Made by a program: the position numbers and the translations under genes. From Pseudo-nitzschia pungens (taxonomy: Eukaryota; Bacillariophyta; Bacillariophyceae; Bacillariales; Bacillariaceae), in contig CM074760.1 in the NCBI GenBank assembly GCA_037355855.1, positions 6,006,501 to 6,070,500 of the forward strand: a stretch of 64,000 nt of DNA. The letters are read 5' to 3'. Positions 10,972 to 21,231 of this stretch are shown here, one piece after another. The notes beneath the pieces are model-generated. The model was given only the letters and a program-made list of their open reading frames with translations, was not told where the DNA came from and did not search any database. Every line of letters starts with the position of its first letter. Within the stretch, counting starts at the first letter, position 1.

Positions 10972-11355
10972 CTATCTTAACAGCATAGGACGCACTCTGA
11001 TAAGTATAGCACCATCTGGGTAATCACCATCTGATGTCGCTTTTTCAATGAAGAGTTTCTTCTCCACGATATCGGTGTTATCGGAGTACAGGATTCCCAT
11101 GCAGATTTCTCGTGTTGAATCCATGCAGTCCATCATGCTAGGTCGGTCCATCTCAGAAGGATGGACAATTAAGAACTTTAATGAAACAGGAATGGTTGCC
11201 GGTATCGGGAAAAATGCACTGTCACCAGTCTGTTCGGAAATTTGCGCTTGAAGCCTCGTGCGCGCCCGATCCAGGTCACTGAGGTCGGAACCAGGCATGG
11301 GAGGTCGACCTTTCACCACGAAGGTGAACGTAGGAAATGTGTCGTTGTCAGCCAT
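10972..11355 (-). CDS. Small protein with a RusA-like pattern
   Basis: A 127-residue frame from the ATG at 11355 (another in-frame ATG lies at 11361). It opens with PTFTFVVKGRPPMPGSD, has IPVSLKFLIVHPSEMDRP, then MMDCMDSTREICMGILYSD, then IVEKKLFIEKA and ends GAILIRVRPMLLR. Order, spacing and total length resemble RusA-type Holliday junction resolvases (120 residues in E. coli), in which a strand is followed by a DxDN block, a helix, an Asp-containing turn and a closing strand. The DxDN block is only partly kept (MMDCMD), so activity is doubtful. It sits alone in gene-poor DNA, and neither a promoter nor expression can be judged. It could also be a chance frame or an unrelated diatom protein. 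Confidence 0.3.
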   Translation of the reverse strand: MADNDTFPTFTFVVKGRPPMPGSDLSDLDRARTRLQAQISEQTGDSAFFPIPATIPVSLKFLIVHPSEMDRPSMMDCMDSTREICMGILYSDNTDIVEKKLFIEKATSDGDYPDGAILIRVRPMLLR

Positions 11356-12246
11356 TTGCATCTTCCGGGAAAGAATGTATCACAACTTCTTTTGTATCGT
11401 ATATGCACGAGGCTAACTGCAGACCGGATGTGAATAAACGTGATGCTTTTTTTAAGGTTACCTTCACGACTCCCGTGTTGAGATGAGAATAATACGGTAT
11501 CGTATTATTTTTGGCTCGAAGAAATTTTTAAATTTGAGCTTGCGCGGGTCGCACGCGCAAGCTCGTCATGAATTGTGAATGAGAATTGAGAAAGAATCAT
11601 CTCAATAGCAGACCCCTGTCAATAGTAAGGCTTACGTAACCTTACCGTATTACTGTACTTCGTACACCATTGACTAGCGGTAAAATTCCCTGTAAGGTCT
11701 TACTATTACTACGTAGTAGTAGTATTTCAGCATCAACGGAACTGTCCGTAATTACTAGTACCCGTAATTTACCGTAATCTTAGCGTACAACACGTGGAAT
11801 TGTTCCATTTTCGTCAGATGGCCACAAAAAGGTGATGGCGAAGTGATGTAACTCGTCCAAGTACAAGCGCACGTAACAGGTACGTAACCTTACCGGCACA
11901 AGTGCAAGCAGTTTTCTTTTTTCAGCACCAATTATTTGTAAGCGAGTGTCATTGCGAACTTGAAACTTGACATGCATGAAAAGCGATACAAGTAATTAAC
12001 TTACCTTAACTTACTGTTCGGTAAGGTTGCTGTATTCAGAGTTCACGCAGTTCGTAGAAGTGCGGGTATCGGACACAACCAAAGAAACAATAAATTTTCA
12101 AGAACAAACTAACTTAACTTACCGATACGTAAGTCTTACCGGTTGCAAAGCATTGGGCAACCTGGTTGGCGAGATCACCACCAAGCAAAAGAAAAACAAT
12201 CAACAATACACGGATCGGAGCCGATACAACCATCGATTGAACCAGA

Positions 12247-14944
12247 ATGAGTTCCTCTAGCAACAGCGAGCACGCGTGCCGCTCGGTTCTCCGAGGCGCT
12301 CGACGCGTCTGTGTCAAGGTTGGGACCTCGGTCGTAGCCAATGAAAACGGGCGTCCCTCTTTGACGCGGCTGGGAGCGATCACGGAGCAGATTGCCGAGT
12401 TGCACGCGAGGGGCATCGACGTCATTTTCGTGAGCTCGGGTGCCGTTGGAATGGGAAAGCGGCTGCTTCGGAAACAGAGCCGAATGCTCATGTCCTTCCG
12501 GGATTCCATCAACGTGCAGGACGGTGTCGCCGATTCACCGCTGAACGACCACAACGCCCACATGGCACGGAATCAGAGTTTCGTGTCGCTCTTGGATACC
12601 CCCGCGAGAAAACACACTCCAGCGGAGAAGAAAAAATTCTACGACTTCGGCTTGCGCGGCCGCCGGTCAGTTCGATCTGATGAATTTGTACAGCAGCCTG
12701 TTCGACCAGTACGATGTATCCGCCTCGCAGATTTTGCTCACCCAGGGCGACTTTATCGACAAGCGCCGTTTGGAGAATCTCAAGTACACCGTGGAGAGAT
12801 TGCTGAGTCACGGCATCGTTCCGATCATCAACGAGAACGATGCGGTCTCCGCAAATCTCGGATACACCGCCGATGATGTATTCTCCGACAACGACTCGTT
12901 GGCTGCGCTTTGCGCACGCAGCTTTAATGCAGAGGTTTTGGTATTGTTGACGGACGTGGAAGGAGTTTACGATCGTGCCCCGTCGGAACCCGGTGCAAAA
13001 ATGCTGGAGCTTTATTTGGCGGAAACCTCCGATGTTTCGATCGGAGAAAAAAGTTCTCAAGGTACGTTGCATTGCACTATTTTTTTTTGAATCCCCCTTG
13101 CGTGTGTTGTGTCTGCGTGTCTGCGTGTCTGTGTGTCTGAGTGTGAACCACGGCCAGTTCGTTCTCAACAAAGCAAACCAAAATTCCATCGGTAATTGCC
13201 TTGAATCCACCATTCGAATCCAATCCAATCCATTGACGATGGCGACAATGATGCCTCGTGTCTTTTCGGATCGGGATGCAGGACGCGGCGGAATGGCGTC
13301 GAAGATTGATGCGGCGCTCAGCGCCGTGGCGCCGGGATCGGACTGTACGGCGTGTGTCGTGGCCGCCGGGAACGATCTGAACGCGGTTCGAGCGATTCTG
13401 GGACCGGACAACAGGTTTGGAACAAAGGGCACCCTCTTTTGCAAGCCCAACAGTGCACTCGAAAAACAGGCAATCAGCGATTATCAATCGTCGGAGGGGT
13501 CCTCCGACGACATTTCGGACGAGGCCCGAGACAAGGCCGTAGCCGCCCGAAACGAAGCACGGAAATTGCAGGCCTTGCCCCATTCGGTTCGCCAAGATAT
13601 TTTGAGGGCAATGGCGGACGCATTGATCGAGAAGAAAGAAAAGCTGATTGCAGCGAACACGATCGATTTGGAGGCCGCCGAGCGCGACGGTACTGCGTTG
13701 GTGCTGAAAAAGAGACTCAAGCTCACCGATGCCAAACTCGAAACCCTGGCAGAAGGTCTGAGACAGATTGCCGACTTGCCGGATCCGCTGGGAGTTGTAA
13801 AGTCCAAGAGAGAACTCGCCGATGGAATGGAATTGTCGCTGATCACCGTCCCAATCGGTGTGTTGATGATCATTTTTGAATCTCGTCCCGACTCGATGCC
13901 ACAGATTGCTGCTCTATCTATCGCCAGCGGGAATGGACTGTTGCTCAAGGGAGGAAAAGAAGCCGTCAATTCCAATTCAGCCATTTACGAGGTCCTGGGT
14001 GACGCTATTGAATCGGGAAGCAAAGGAGCGATCAAGAGAGACATCATTGCCCTTCATCACTAGCCGTGGTCAGGTAAGTTTTCACTTTGTTTGGCTTGCT
14101 TCGCGAGGGTTGGAACCAGAATTTCCATTCACGGGTTTAGGTTTACGGATGCGACGGTTCGTTGCTAATATATTATTTTTCTCTGCGATTGCAATACTCT
14201 CAGGTCGCCGACATGCTCGCACTCGACGAAGTGATCGATCTTGTAATCCCCCGGGGATCAAATGCCCTTGTCAGCTATATCAAGGCCAACACCAAAATTC
14301 CTGTCTTGGGTCATGCCGATGGAGTGTGTCACGTCTACCTCGACGAGAGCGCCCCGGCGGACGCAGCCAGCAAAATTGTTGTCGATTCCAAAACGGACTA
14401 CCCTTCCGCGTGCAATGCGATGGAAACATTATTGGTCCACAAAGCAACAATCTCCAACGGAGTTGCTCCCCAGACGCTGATGGCACTCCGAGCAGCCGGA
14501 GTCAAATGCCTGGGAGGTCCGCAAGCCATGAAGCTTGGATTGTGCGACACCCCAGCGGAACAGCTCAAATGTGAATACGGAGATCTGACGTGTATGGTTG
14601 AGGTCGTCGAAAACATGGACGAGGCGATTGATTGGATCCACGCTCACGGAAGTGGCCATACGGAGTCGATTGTATGCAGCCCAGATGCCGAGGTCGGAGA
14701 AGAATTTCTTCGAAGAGTGGATGCTGCATGCGTGTTCAAGAATGCATCTACCAGATTCGCCGATGGCTACAGATTTGGTTTGGGCGCCGAGGTTGGAATT
14801 TCGACGGGTCGCATCCATTCACGTGGTCCGGTTGGAGTCGAAGGTCTTTTGACGACCAAATGGCAACTGCGATCGGCCGATGTGAATCTCGTTGCCGAAT
14901 ACTCCTCGGGTGAGAAAAAATTCACTCACAAGGAGCTCATGTAG
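12247..14944 (+). CDS. P5CS: Delta-1-pyrroline-5-carboxylate synthase, two apparent 1-base frameshifts
   Basis: Bifunctional glutamate 5-kinase plus gamma-glutamyl-phosphate reductase, the first two steps of proline synthesis. Exons are 12247-13061, 13282-14073 and 14204-14944; 781 residues once two surplus bases are ignored. The kinase half has CVKVGTSVVANENGRPS, VIFVSSGAVGMGKRLL and PIINENDAVSANL. The junction at 13061/13282 gives EKSSQGRGGMASKIDAAL. The reductase half has MIIFESRPDSMPQIAALSIA, LPHSVRQDIL, VIDLVIPRGSNALVSYI and GVCHVYLD, and ends near GPVGVEGLLTTKWQLR. The frame breaks at TT 12646-12647 (FYD then SACAAAGQFDLMNLY) and at TT 14053-14054 (RDIIAL then ITSRGQ). Both breaks fall in conserved blocks, which argues against splicing. 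A diatom-type insertion separates the kinase substrate loops. Confidence 0.94.
13215..13233. repeat. (AATCC)n in a P5CS intron
   Basis: About four AATCC units in the first P5CS intron, the same pentamer as in the phosphoglucomutase and APS kinase introns. Confidence 0.8.
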
Positions 14945-15690
14945 AAAGATTGGATCCGTGATCGTAGGTCAGATTACTGCCGCAGGGGACATGAAAAGAC
15001 ATGTCATATTTAGAAACTATTGAAATCTAAGGGCACTTATTCTACGCCATTCTTGTTACGTATTATTTTGAATGATACCGTAACCTTTCCGTAGATGTTG
15101 GATAGACGATTGAACGGCACACGGCACATCTTGCGTCCGATTGCTCTTCATCACAGTTTACGGCATCGGTACAAAAGAAAACCCCGAAAATCTATGTTCT
15201 TGAAAAGGGATAGGGGTACTAAAGTTGAAGTTGAAGATCCCGGAAGGTCTGCCCGCCCATCCAACCCCGCAATTTTGTCCAATGGAAGCGCTGACGTAAG
15301 AATTTCACTATATTCTCTCGTACAGTTACATCGCAATTAGGCTTTCAAGACGGACATATTAGCGTTCTGATTGGTTGAAGAACAACAAGAAGAAGAACGT
15401 TCACTCTCCGCCTCACGATTACTAACCCAATCAAACCTACCTCGCGCTGAAACGCATGTTGATGATGTGTCTGTATCTTCATTCCGCACTTGAAGCACTG
15501 CAAACGGACGTTGGTACCAGGTAGCCCATCAAAAACGATTAAAAAATCGTTTTTGAGCTCACGGTACGAACGTCGAACCTGGATCGCTCGGATTGGCCAG
15601 ATCCATCATAACATAAAATCCATTGGTAGCCGCTCGGCAAAAGCATTCTTACATCCTCTCTCGGCAAACACGGTAAAGTAAAAGTGCAAA
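14945..15690. other. Intergenic region upstream of the bZIP gene
   Basis: No coding sequence is supported. A short imperfect inverted repeat AAAACGATTAAAAAATCGTTTT lies at about 15532-15553. It could form a hairpin or a protein-binding palindrome. Confidence 0.4.
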
Positions 15691-16491
15691 ATGTCTGCTG
15701 CAGTTGTTGTTATTCCTCCCACGTCAACTAAGTTTTCTGATGCCTCGGCTGCTAGGAAAAGACGTCGTGAAATCTTGGCGTCCCAGCGCCAAGCGATGGA
15801 AGCCGTTGCGATAACTGCAAGCACTACCAAGATCGTCGACTACGAGGAGGGCCACGTGAGGAAAGTCCGCCGGGTATCGGATGTTGCGGACAATGGAAAT
15901 TCTCACGTGGAGCCCATCACGAGCATCCCTGCTACTTCCACCACCGCAAGAAATACAACCACAACCAAAAAGAAGGCATCCACCAAGAAGAAGCCTCAAA
16001 TGAAGTACGACCCCGATGTACCCATGTCAAAAGAAGAGGCCGCTGCCTGGCGACGAGAACAACGTCGAAAGAGAAATAGAGAGAGCGCCGCTCTTTCACG
16101 ACAGAGACAACGGGATCGAATCGGAGATCTCGAAGTCGAAGTCGATCAATGGAAGAACAAAGTTGAATCTATCATGGAACGAATCAAGAAGCTAGAAGAA
16201 GCATCCGGCATTGATAGCCGGACCCTCGTCCCAGAGCCCGTCCAGAACCAGGAACCAGGGTTGGAACAATCCTTGGAGTTTGAAGTCACTGACAACAGTG
16301 GATCCAAGTTTGTATCTCCCCCATCATCTCCTGGACACTCTCCACTCCACGAAGAACCGATAGCATCTCCGGTATCGTCCTCCTCTGCGAAGACCGTGGT
16401 TGATGCCGTTGTGGATCAAGTACTTATGGGAATCGAAAGTTATGAGCAAGAGTTTTCAGATAATATGATCTCTCGACATGCAACGTCCTGA
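15691..16491 (+). CDS. bZIP transcription factor
   Basis: Nuclear DNA-binding regulator. The 266-residue frame has a Lys-rich segment (TKKKASTKKKPQMK), then the basic region WRREQRRKRNRESAALSRQR with the canonical N-x7-R (Asn129, Arg137), then a short zipper (IGDLEVEVDQWKNKVESIMERIKKLEE). The C-terminal part is acidic and Ser/Pro-rich. The start at 15691 follows an in-frame upstream stop and gives a plausible N-terminus. The frame ends at 16489-16491, but a further bZIP-like C-terminal block lies in the same frame at 16849-17142 and is probably the last exon of this gene. No strong donor could be chosen, so the end of this exon is uncertain. Confidence 0.88.
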   Translation: MSAAVVVIPPTSTKFSDASAARKRRREILASQRQAMEAVAITASTTKIVDYEEGHVRKVRRVSDVADNGNSHVEPITSIPATSTTARNTTTTKKKASTKKKPQMKYDPDVPMSKEEAAAWRREQRRKRNRESAALSRQRQRDRIGDLEVEVDQWKNKVESIMERIKKLEEASGIDSRTLVPEPVQNQEPGLEQSLEFEVTDNSGSKFVSPPSSPGHSPLHEEPIASPVSSSSAKTVVDAVVDQVLMGIESYEQEFSDNMISRHATS

Positions 16492-16848
16492 ATCATTCAC
16501 CCTAAACTCTATTTTTCGACACCGCTCGAGAGCCGACTTGATCAGACACACCAGTTGTCACAGCTGCGCGCCCAAAGTCCCGTTCAAGCACACACACACA
16601 CTCCTATACTCTCACAGCACGTGGCCTCGTGTCATGTCTGTCCTAATGAGAAGCTCAGCTTCCAACCGTGGATCACCCCGATCCACGTGTGTGTTGCGAA
16701 CAACAGGTACTTGTGCGGCGCCGTTGTACGCTTTTTGTTGTCTGAGACGGTCGCTCTCGAACGAAGCTCGAAACGGTCAAGACTGCGCAACGCAGTCCCC
16801 TTCTTGACACGCAAGAAGAATTGACCTCTAAGATCATCCATTCCAGCA

Positions 16849-17142
16849 GTGAAGATCACTACTGTTGCTCCTGCTCTGCCTTTCCTCCCCAAGTCCGAAG
16901 ATTCCGTTACGGCACTTCCCACTCCGGAGGCATGTCTCTCCGGAGATGTTGTCGCCCCACAGGTCGTGGTTGCTTCTCCCACACCAAGCAACCCCGTTGC
17001 ATCTGCCCCTGCGACGCTCGATCCCATCGACCCGTCTCTCTTCCCCGTCAAGGAAGAACCCAAGTTGCCCAACCTCCTGAGCGACGAAGAAAACGAAGAC
17101 GAATTCGGGGAGTTCCTTCTGGATGCTGTTCAGTGGCTTTAA
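16849..17142 (+). CDS. Probable C-terminal exon of the bZIP factor
   Basis: In the same frame as the bZIP gene 360 bases upstream. It encodes a Pro/Ala-rich stretch, then DPIDPSLFPVKEEP, then an acidic end DEFGEFLLDAVQWL. An acidic tail closing on FLLDAVxWL is, as I recall, typical of a stramenopile bZIP group and would act as an activation domain. Acceptors CATTCCAG and CAGCAG are available just upstream of 16849; donor candidates around 16430-16440 are weak. A separate small gene is the alternative. Confidence 0.5.
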   Translation: MKITTVAPALPFLPKSEDSVTALPTPEACLSGDVVAPQVVVASPTPSNPVASAPATLDPIDPSLFPVKEEPKLPNLLSDEENEDEFGEFLLDAVQWL

Positions 17143-18950
17143 ACGATCAATTCTTTTGTCACGACCGACCCGTCTCGACTGCGGATTGCAACCGAAACCA
17201 AACCATAGGTGGGAAAGAATTTATCTGTTATTGGGGTGAAGCAACTGATAAAAACTACAAAAATTCAAACACGAAATCTATTCTTCGCCGCGATATAGTT
17301 CTGCGTGAAGACCACGCCAAAAAAGACAACTCGATAGCGTTACTAATTATTACTTCTTGCATGCAAATAATGAACTTCCTTTTTTGATCCACAACGGAGT
17401 ATTTCTTCTACAGTAACGTTATATTACAACGTTGCGTATGGCTTTACGCAATCCATTGCAAATGGACTACCAAGAGAGATCTTTTTGCGTTTGGTTGACC
17501 GAAAAGATTGAAAACCAATAATTGTGTCGAATGTGTCTTCCCAGCACCATCTCCTGTGTCAGTGATAATGGGCTCGTGATGCCCACACAGATAATCACCC
17601 TCCGATGGATCGACGCTTTCCAAAAGTATTATTGCACGTTCCAATTTCCGAGTGGTGGACCGAGGACCAATACGGCGGTACTCACCGACTGCAGCAGGAG
17701 GTGCGGACGCTGTTATTACGTACCGTAGCATTCCTTTTTGGAACGTTTGTGGACAAGCCTTGTTTCGAGCTTTGCAGTCACAGCTACCTTACTAGCTTCG
17801 GGGACGACGCAACGATTCCCACCTGTGATAAGTGATTCCTGCTAGTACTATTACTATTCCTAATGGTAATAGTATCATTAATATCATTATCTTTTTCCAT
17901 TGTTTTCCGAAGAGAATATTCTTGTAATTGCCATAGAAGTACTTAGTACGTACATCGTGTAGCTAGTAGCTAACGCGGCAACCTCCGCTCTCTCCCAGCA
18001 GCACCAGCAAAATCTTCGTTTCAATTCTGGGTGGAACTCGTCATTTTGAAGTGATAATAGATTGATGATGATGCCTTGTTGAACTCGGATTGCGTACGTG
18101 TAATTACCAGTATAAGTAACCTTACTTGAGATGAACACGGTATTAACGCGAAGTTGTGTTACCGTTAGTAGCCGTGTTCTACAGAAAAGTGAAGATATTC
18201 AAAATGGTGCTGGAGGATGCTGAGTATTATGCTCATGCTGGGTGCCTGTGTGTCTCCAGCCAGTGTGCTAGGCTGTACGCTAAGCAGCAAGCTTAGCAAC
18301 AGGCTCAGCAAGCTACTACTGGAACAGGGTGCTGTGGGGTGGCTATCAGCTAGTGTGCTGGGTCCTTGTTGTGTAGGATTTCTTCTGTCATGGTACTACC
18401 GGCGGTAATGGTGCTACACGCGATACACCATACTAAAAATTGTATGATGCCGCGAGGCTACGGTCCTTACCCGTAGGTAAGGTTAAGCACATGATGTGTT
18501 CATTTCCCTTCGGAAGCAGACAGTTTCATCAAGTTAGCGCACTCAGCACGGAAGCAACATGATGATGATGATGATGATTCGGAGCAGCGCGCTCGCTACA
18601 GCTCGCGCAGAGTACGAGTAGCCTTACTGGTGCGGTAATTAGCATCCCAAGGCGCTAGTCTAGCTCTTTCTATTTTGCGAGGATACGTACAAGTAAGCCT
18701 TAAAAATAGGTTTTATTCTCTCGATCCGCTTTCAGCCTTCGAGCCTTGATCCTCCATCATCACTCTAGTCTTACTCGTATTCAAATTGCACCTTCCGTAC
18801 GGTACCTTAACCTTACCCGGCGACTCCTCTCCATCTCTCGAATTGGTACACTTTCACATTGTCACAGCACCCCGTCATTGCCATTTCAACGCACTCTCTC
18901 AAATCAAACGAAACGAAAACGAAACGAAACCAAACCATACCAAATCAACG
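17143..18950. other. Intergenic DNA, nothing convincing
   Basis: Small frames at 17444-17731 (minus) and 17605-17835 (plus) overlap each other and show no recognisable motif. GGTAAGGTTAAG and TACGGTACCTTAACCTTACC words occur at about 18472-18486 and 18796-18818. Confidence 0.5.
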
Positions 18951-19012
18951 ATGCAGTCTCAAAACCCGCACCCGTTGGTTCCCAACCAGATGCCCCACAC
19001 CAATACTACTCG

Positions 19013-19045
<33 letters not shown>

Positions 19046-19586
19046 GATTCCCAATACCAACGGCAACACCAACAGCAACAGTGTGAGCAACATCAATATG
19101 AACACCGGCACGAATCCCCGCCACCACCACCCGAGCCAAACGCATCACAATCCTTCCTCCAAGCCCCCGGGACAACGGCACGCTCATCCTCCCAGCAAAA
19201 CCACTACCACTACCAATACTCATACCAATACTCATACTCATACGCATACCAATACCAGCACCAATGCTCCCACCGCGGCCAAGTGGATCCCCCACGAGGA
19301 GCGCCTCCGCAAGGCCTGGCGCGCCATTGGCAACCACATCGTCCACTGCATGGGCAAGGCGGACGCCCTCTCCCGGATCCCCCCGGGCACTCCGAGCCAG
19401 GAGATCACCGCCAAGAGACGGGAGCTGGACGAAGCGGTGGTGCTCTTTCTGCGGAACCGACGGGAATACCACCACTTGCTCTCGAAAACAGAGGCCAAAC
19501 TGACGGGCAAGGCCGAGGAAATGGAGTCCCTCGAGACGTACGTTCGGACGCAGCCGCGGATCGGGGGGCGCAAGCGAAAGCGGTGA
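18951..19586 (+). CDS. Unrecognised basic protein with low-complexity N-terminus
   Basis: A 211-residue single-exon frame. Residues 1-100 are low complexity: an Ala run encoded by GCT repeats, Asn/Thr runs and a THTHTH run. The last 100 residues look like a genuine helical domain: WIPHEERLRKAWRAIGNHIV, then ITAKRRELDEAVVLFLRNRR, then LLSKTEAKLTGKAEEMESLE, ending in GGRKRKR, a likely nuclear localisation signal. I do not recognise the family. The start at 18951 lies behind an A/C-rich leader and is preferred over an in-frame ATG at 18786. The opposite strand is also open over this stretch but lacks charged helices. Confidence 0.6.
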
Positions 19587-19671
19587 AGGAAACAAAATCC
19601 CGCGTTCGGACGGCTGGGGACGCAGCGCGAAGCGGCGTTTGTCGGAGCACGCCGCGGGCCGGGCGGCGGTC

Positions 19672-19816
19672 GGATGGATGGATGGATGGATGGATGGATT
19701 GATTGATTGAAACGAGATGAGTTGGATTGAACGATCCTAATTGGATTGGATCGAATTGGATTGAATTGGATCGAATTGAATTGGATCGAATTGAATTTTG
19801 TTGAATTGGATTGGAT
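19672..19816. repeat. GGAT / GATT / ATTGGATCGA compound microsatellite
   Basis: Starts as GGAT units, turns into GATT, and after a short gap continues as alternating TTGGA and TCGAA pentamers to about 19816. It begins about 90 bases after the stop of the preceding gene. Confidence 0.95.
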
Positions 19817-21231
19817 TGCAAGGAATCAATCGCCGCGAGTGGGTTTGGACACCGCTCTCGGATAAGAAATAAGTGCGCGATAGAGTTTTATGAGCAAACA
19901 TACAATCCGTGTTGCAGAACGCAACGGGAGACAACCATCGAGAGCGGAACATGCGACGATGATTGTACTCTGTTTCTTGGTTTTTTATTTCTGTGGGTTT
20001 GGGAACTGGAACTGGAACTGGAACCGAAACACATCGCAACACATCGCAACGCAACGAGGCCTCTTTCTACCACTAAGGAAATACCGCAGGACGCATGATT
20101 CCGGATTGCAACTGTCCGACGAAAAAGACTTAGACGTAGGAAGATTCATTCTTCCAAAAACACTATAGAACAACTTAGGATTTATCTCTTCTGGGTGTGT
20201 ACGTACCATTATTTTGGATTGTTCGATTTTTTTTTTTTTTTTTCCGGGGTGGATCATTTCGTCTCGTGTGTTGGGCTTGCGCGATGCGATGCGATGCGAT
20301 GCGATGCAGATCACGACAGGCCAAAGGATTGTGTTTTCATTGTTCCCTTGCTTGCCAAATCCAATCTGGTGGCACCCTGGTATACTGTACTAGCCAGATC
20401 TCTTCTCCATCAATCAAGGAGTCCTGGATTGGTTTTGGCCAGTGTGCCAAGGTTTCGGTAGAACAAAGAGCGGTATCATACAACTGCACCCGCACCCGCA
20501 CCTGCACCGGCACCCCAAGCTACAGCAAAAGAGCGCCTCGAGTGCCGAACCACCCATTGGTACAGTCACCACTCCTGACCTCCCCTGCTGTATAATATTA
20601 TGTACCACCAACACCAACACCATCACTTTAATTCAACCACCGGTCTGATGATTCATTCATTCATTCGTACGCAAGCTGGGCTGCTTCACCCGTCCTCGTT
20701 CCTTGGATTAAGGGAACGGTCCTGGTTGGAAATGAATGAATCAATCATCAAAGCAGAAGCAAGGCGGGAGGGTTTGCATCCATAATTTACTACCGTAACG
20801 AATGAATTGCACGTATTCAATACCGTAGAGTATTATCATCATAATACATTACCTAATCTTACTACTACTACTACACGTAATTAAGGATTAGGGGGGCAAT
20901 TGATTTTTTGAACTCAAAATGGATGTTGTTGCGCGAAAGAAACCCAAACCGCAACGACAAGCTAAGATTAATTAAGGTTTACCGCAAACAAATCTCCCCT
21001 TTCCGATTGCGATGATTGATGATGATTCCACAGTGTCATCTCAAAACAATCTCATGTCGTTTGTAATTATTTTTTCTTGATTCCTGTCATTGTTGATTGT
21101 TGCCAACCCACACCACGGTTGGGTTCTGTTCCCACAATTTTTTAGTGCAAACCACCACACAATCCCAACCGAAACAACACAACACAAAACTATACAGCAC
21201 AGGACAGCACAGCACAACCCACGCTAGCACC
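19817..21231. other. Intergenic DNA with simple repeats
   Basis: No supported gene. It contains a (GCGAT)n array at 20281-20307, ACTGGA-type repeats near 20005-20022 and CACCCG/CACCTG repeats near 20487-20510. Confidence 0.55.
20281..20307. repeat. (GCGAT)n pentanucleotide array
   Basis: Five GCGAT units in intergenic DNA, just after a poly-T run. Confidence 0.95.

Larger units (their letters stand above)
8566..12246. other. Long gene-poor region, AT-rich with triplet palindromes
   Basis: About 3.7 kb without a clear housekeeping gene. It is rich in AGTAGTACTACTAGT-type words (about 9016-9034, 9182-9212, 9318-9334, 9505-9522, 9630-9645, 9890-9965) and in TACGTAACCTTACCG-type words towards 11.6-12.1 kb. 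Two weak coding candidates, at 10174-10479 and 10972-11355 (minus), are listed separately. The composition and relics suggest old mobile-element territory, but no terminal repeats or intact transposase are visible. Confidence 0.55.

Noticed and set aside
18945..19595. 216-codon minus-strand frame over the basic protein at 19 kb
   Set aside because: Its Gly/Val/Ser repeats are the complement of Ala/Thr/Asn/His codon repeats, with no independent feature.
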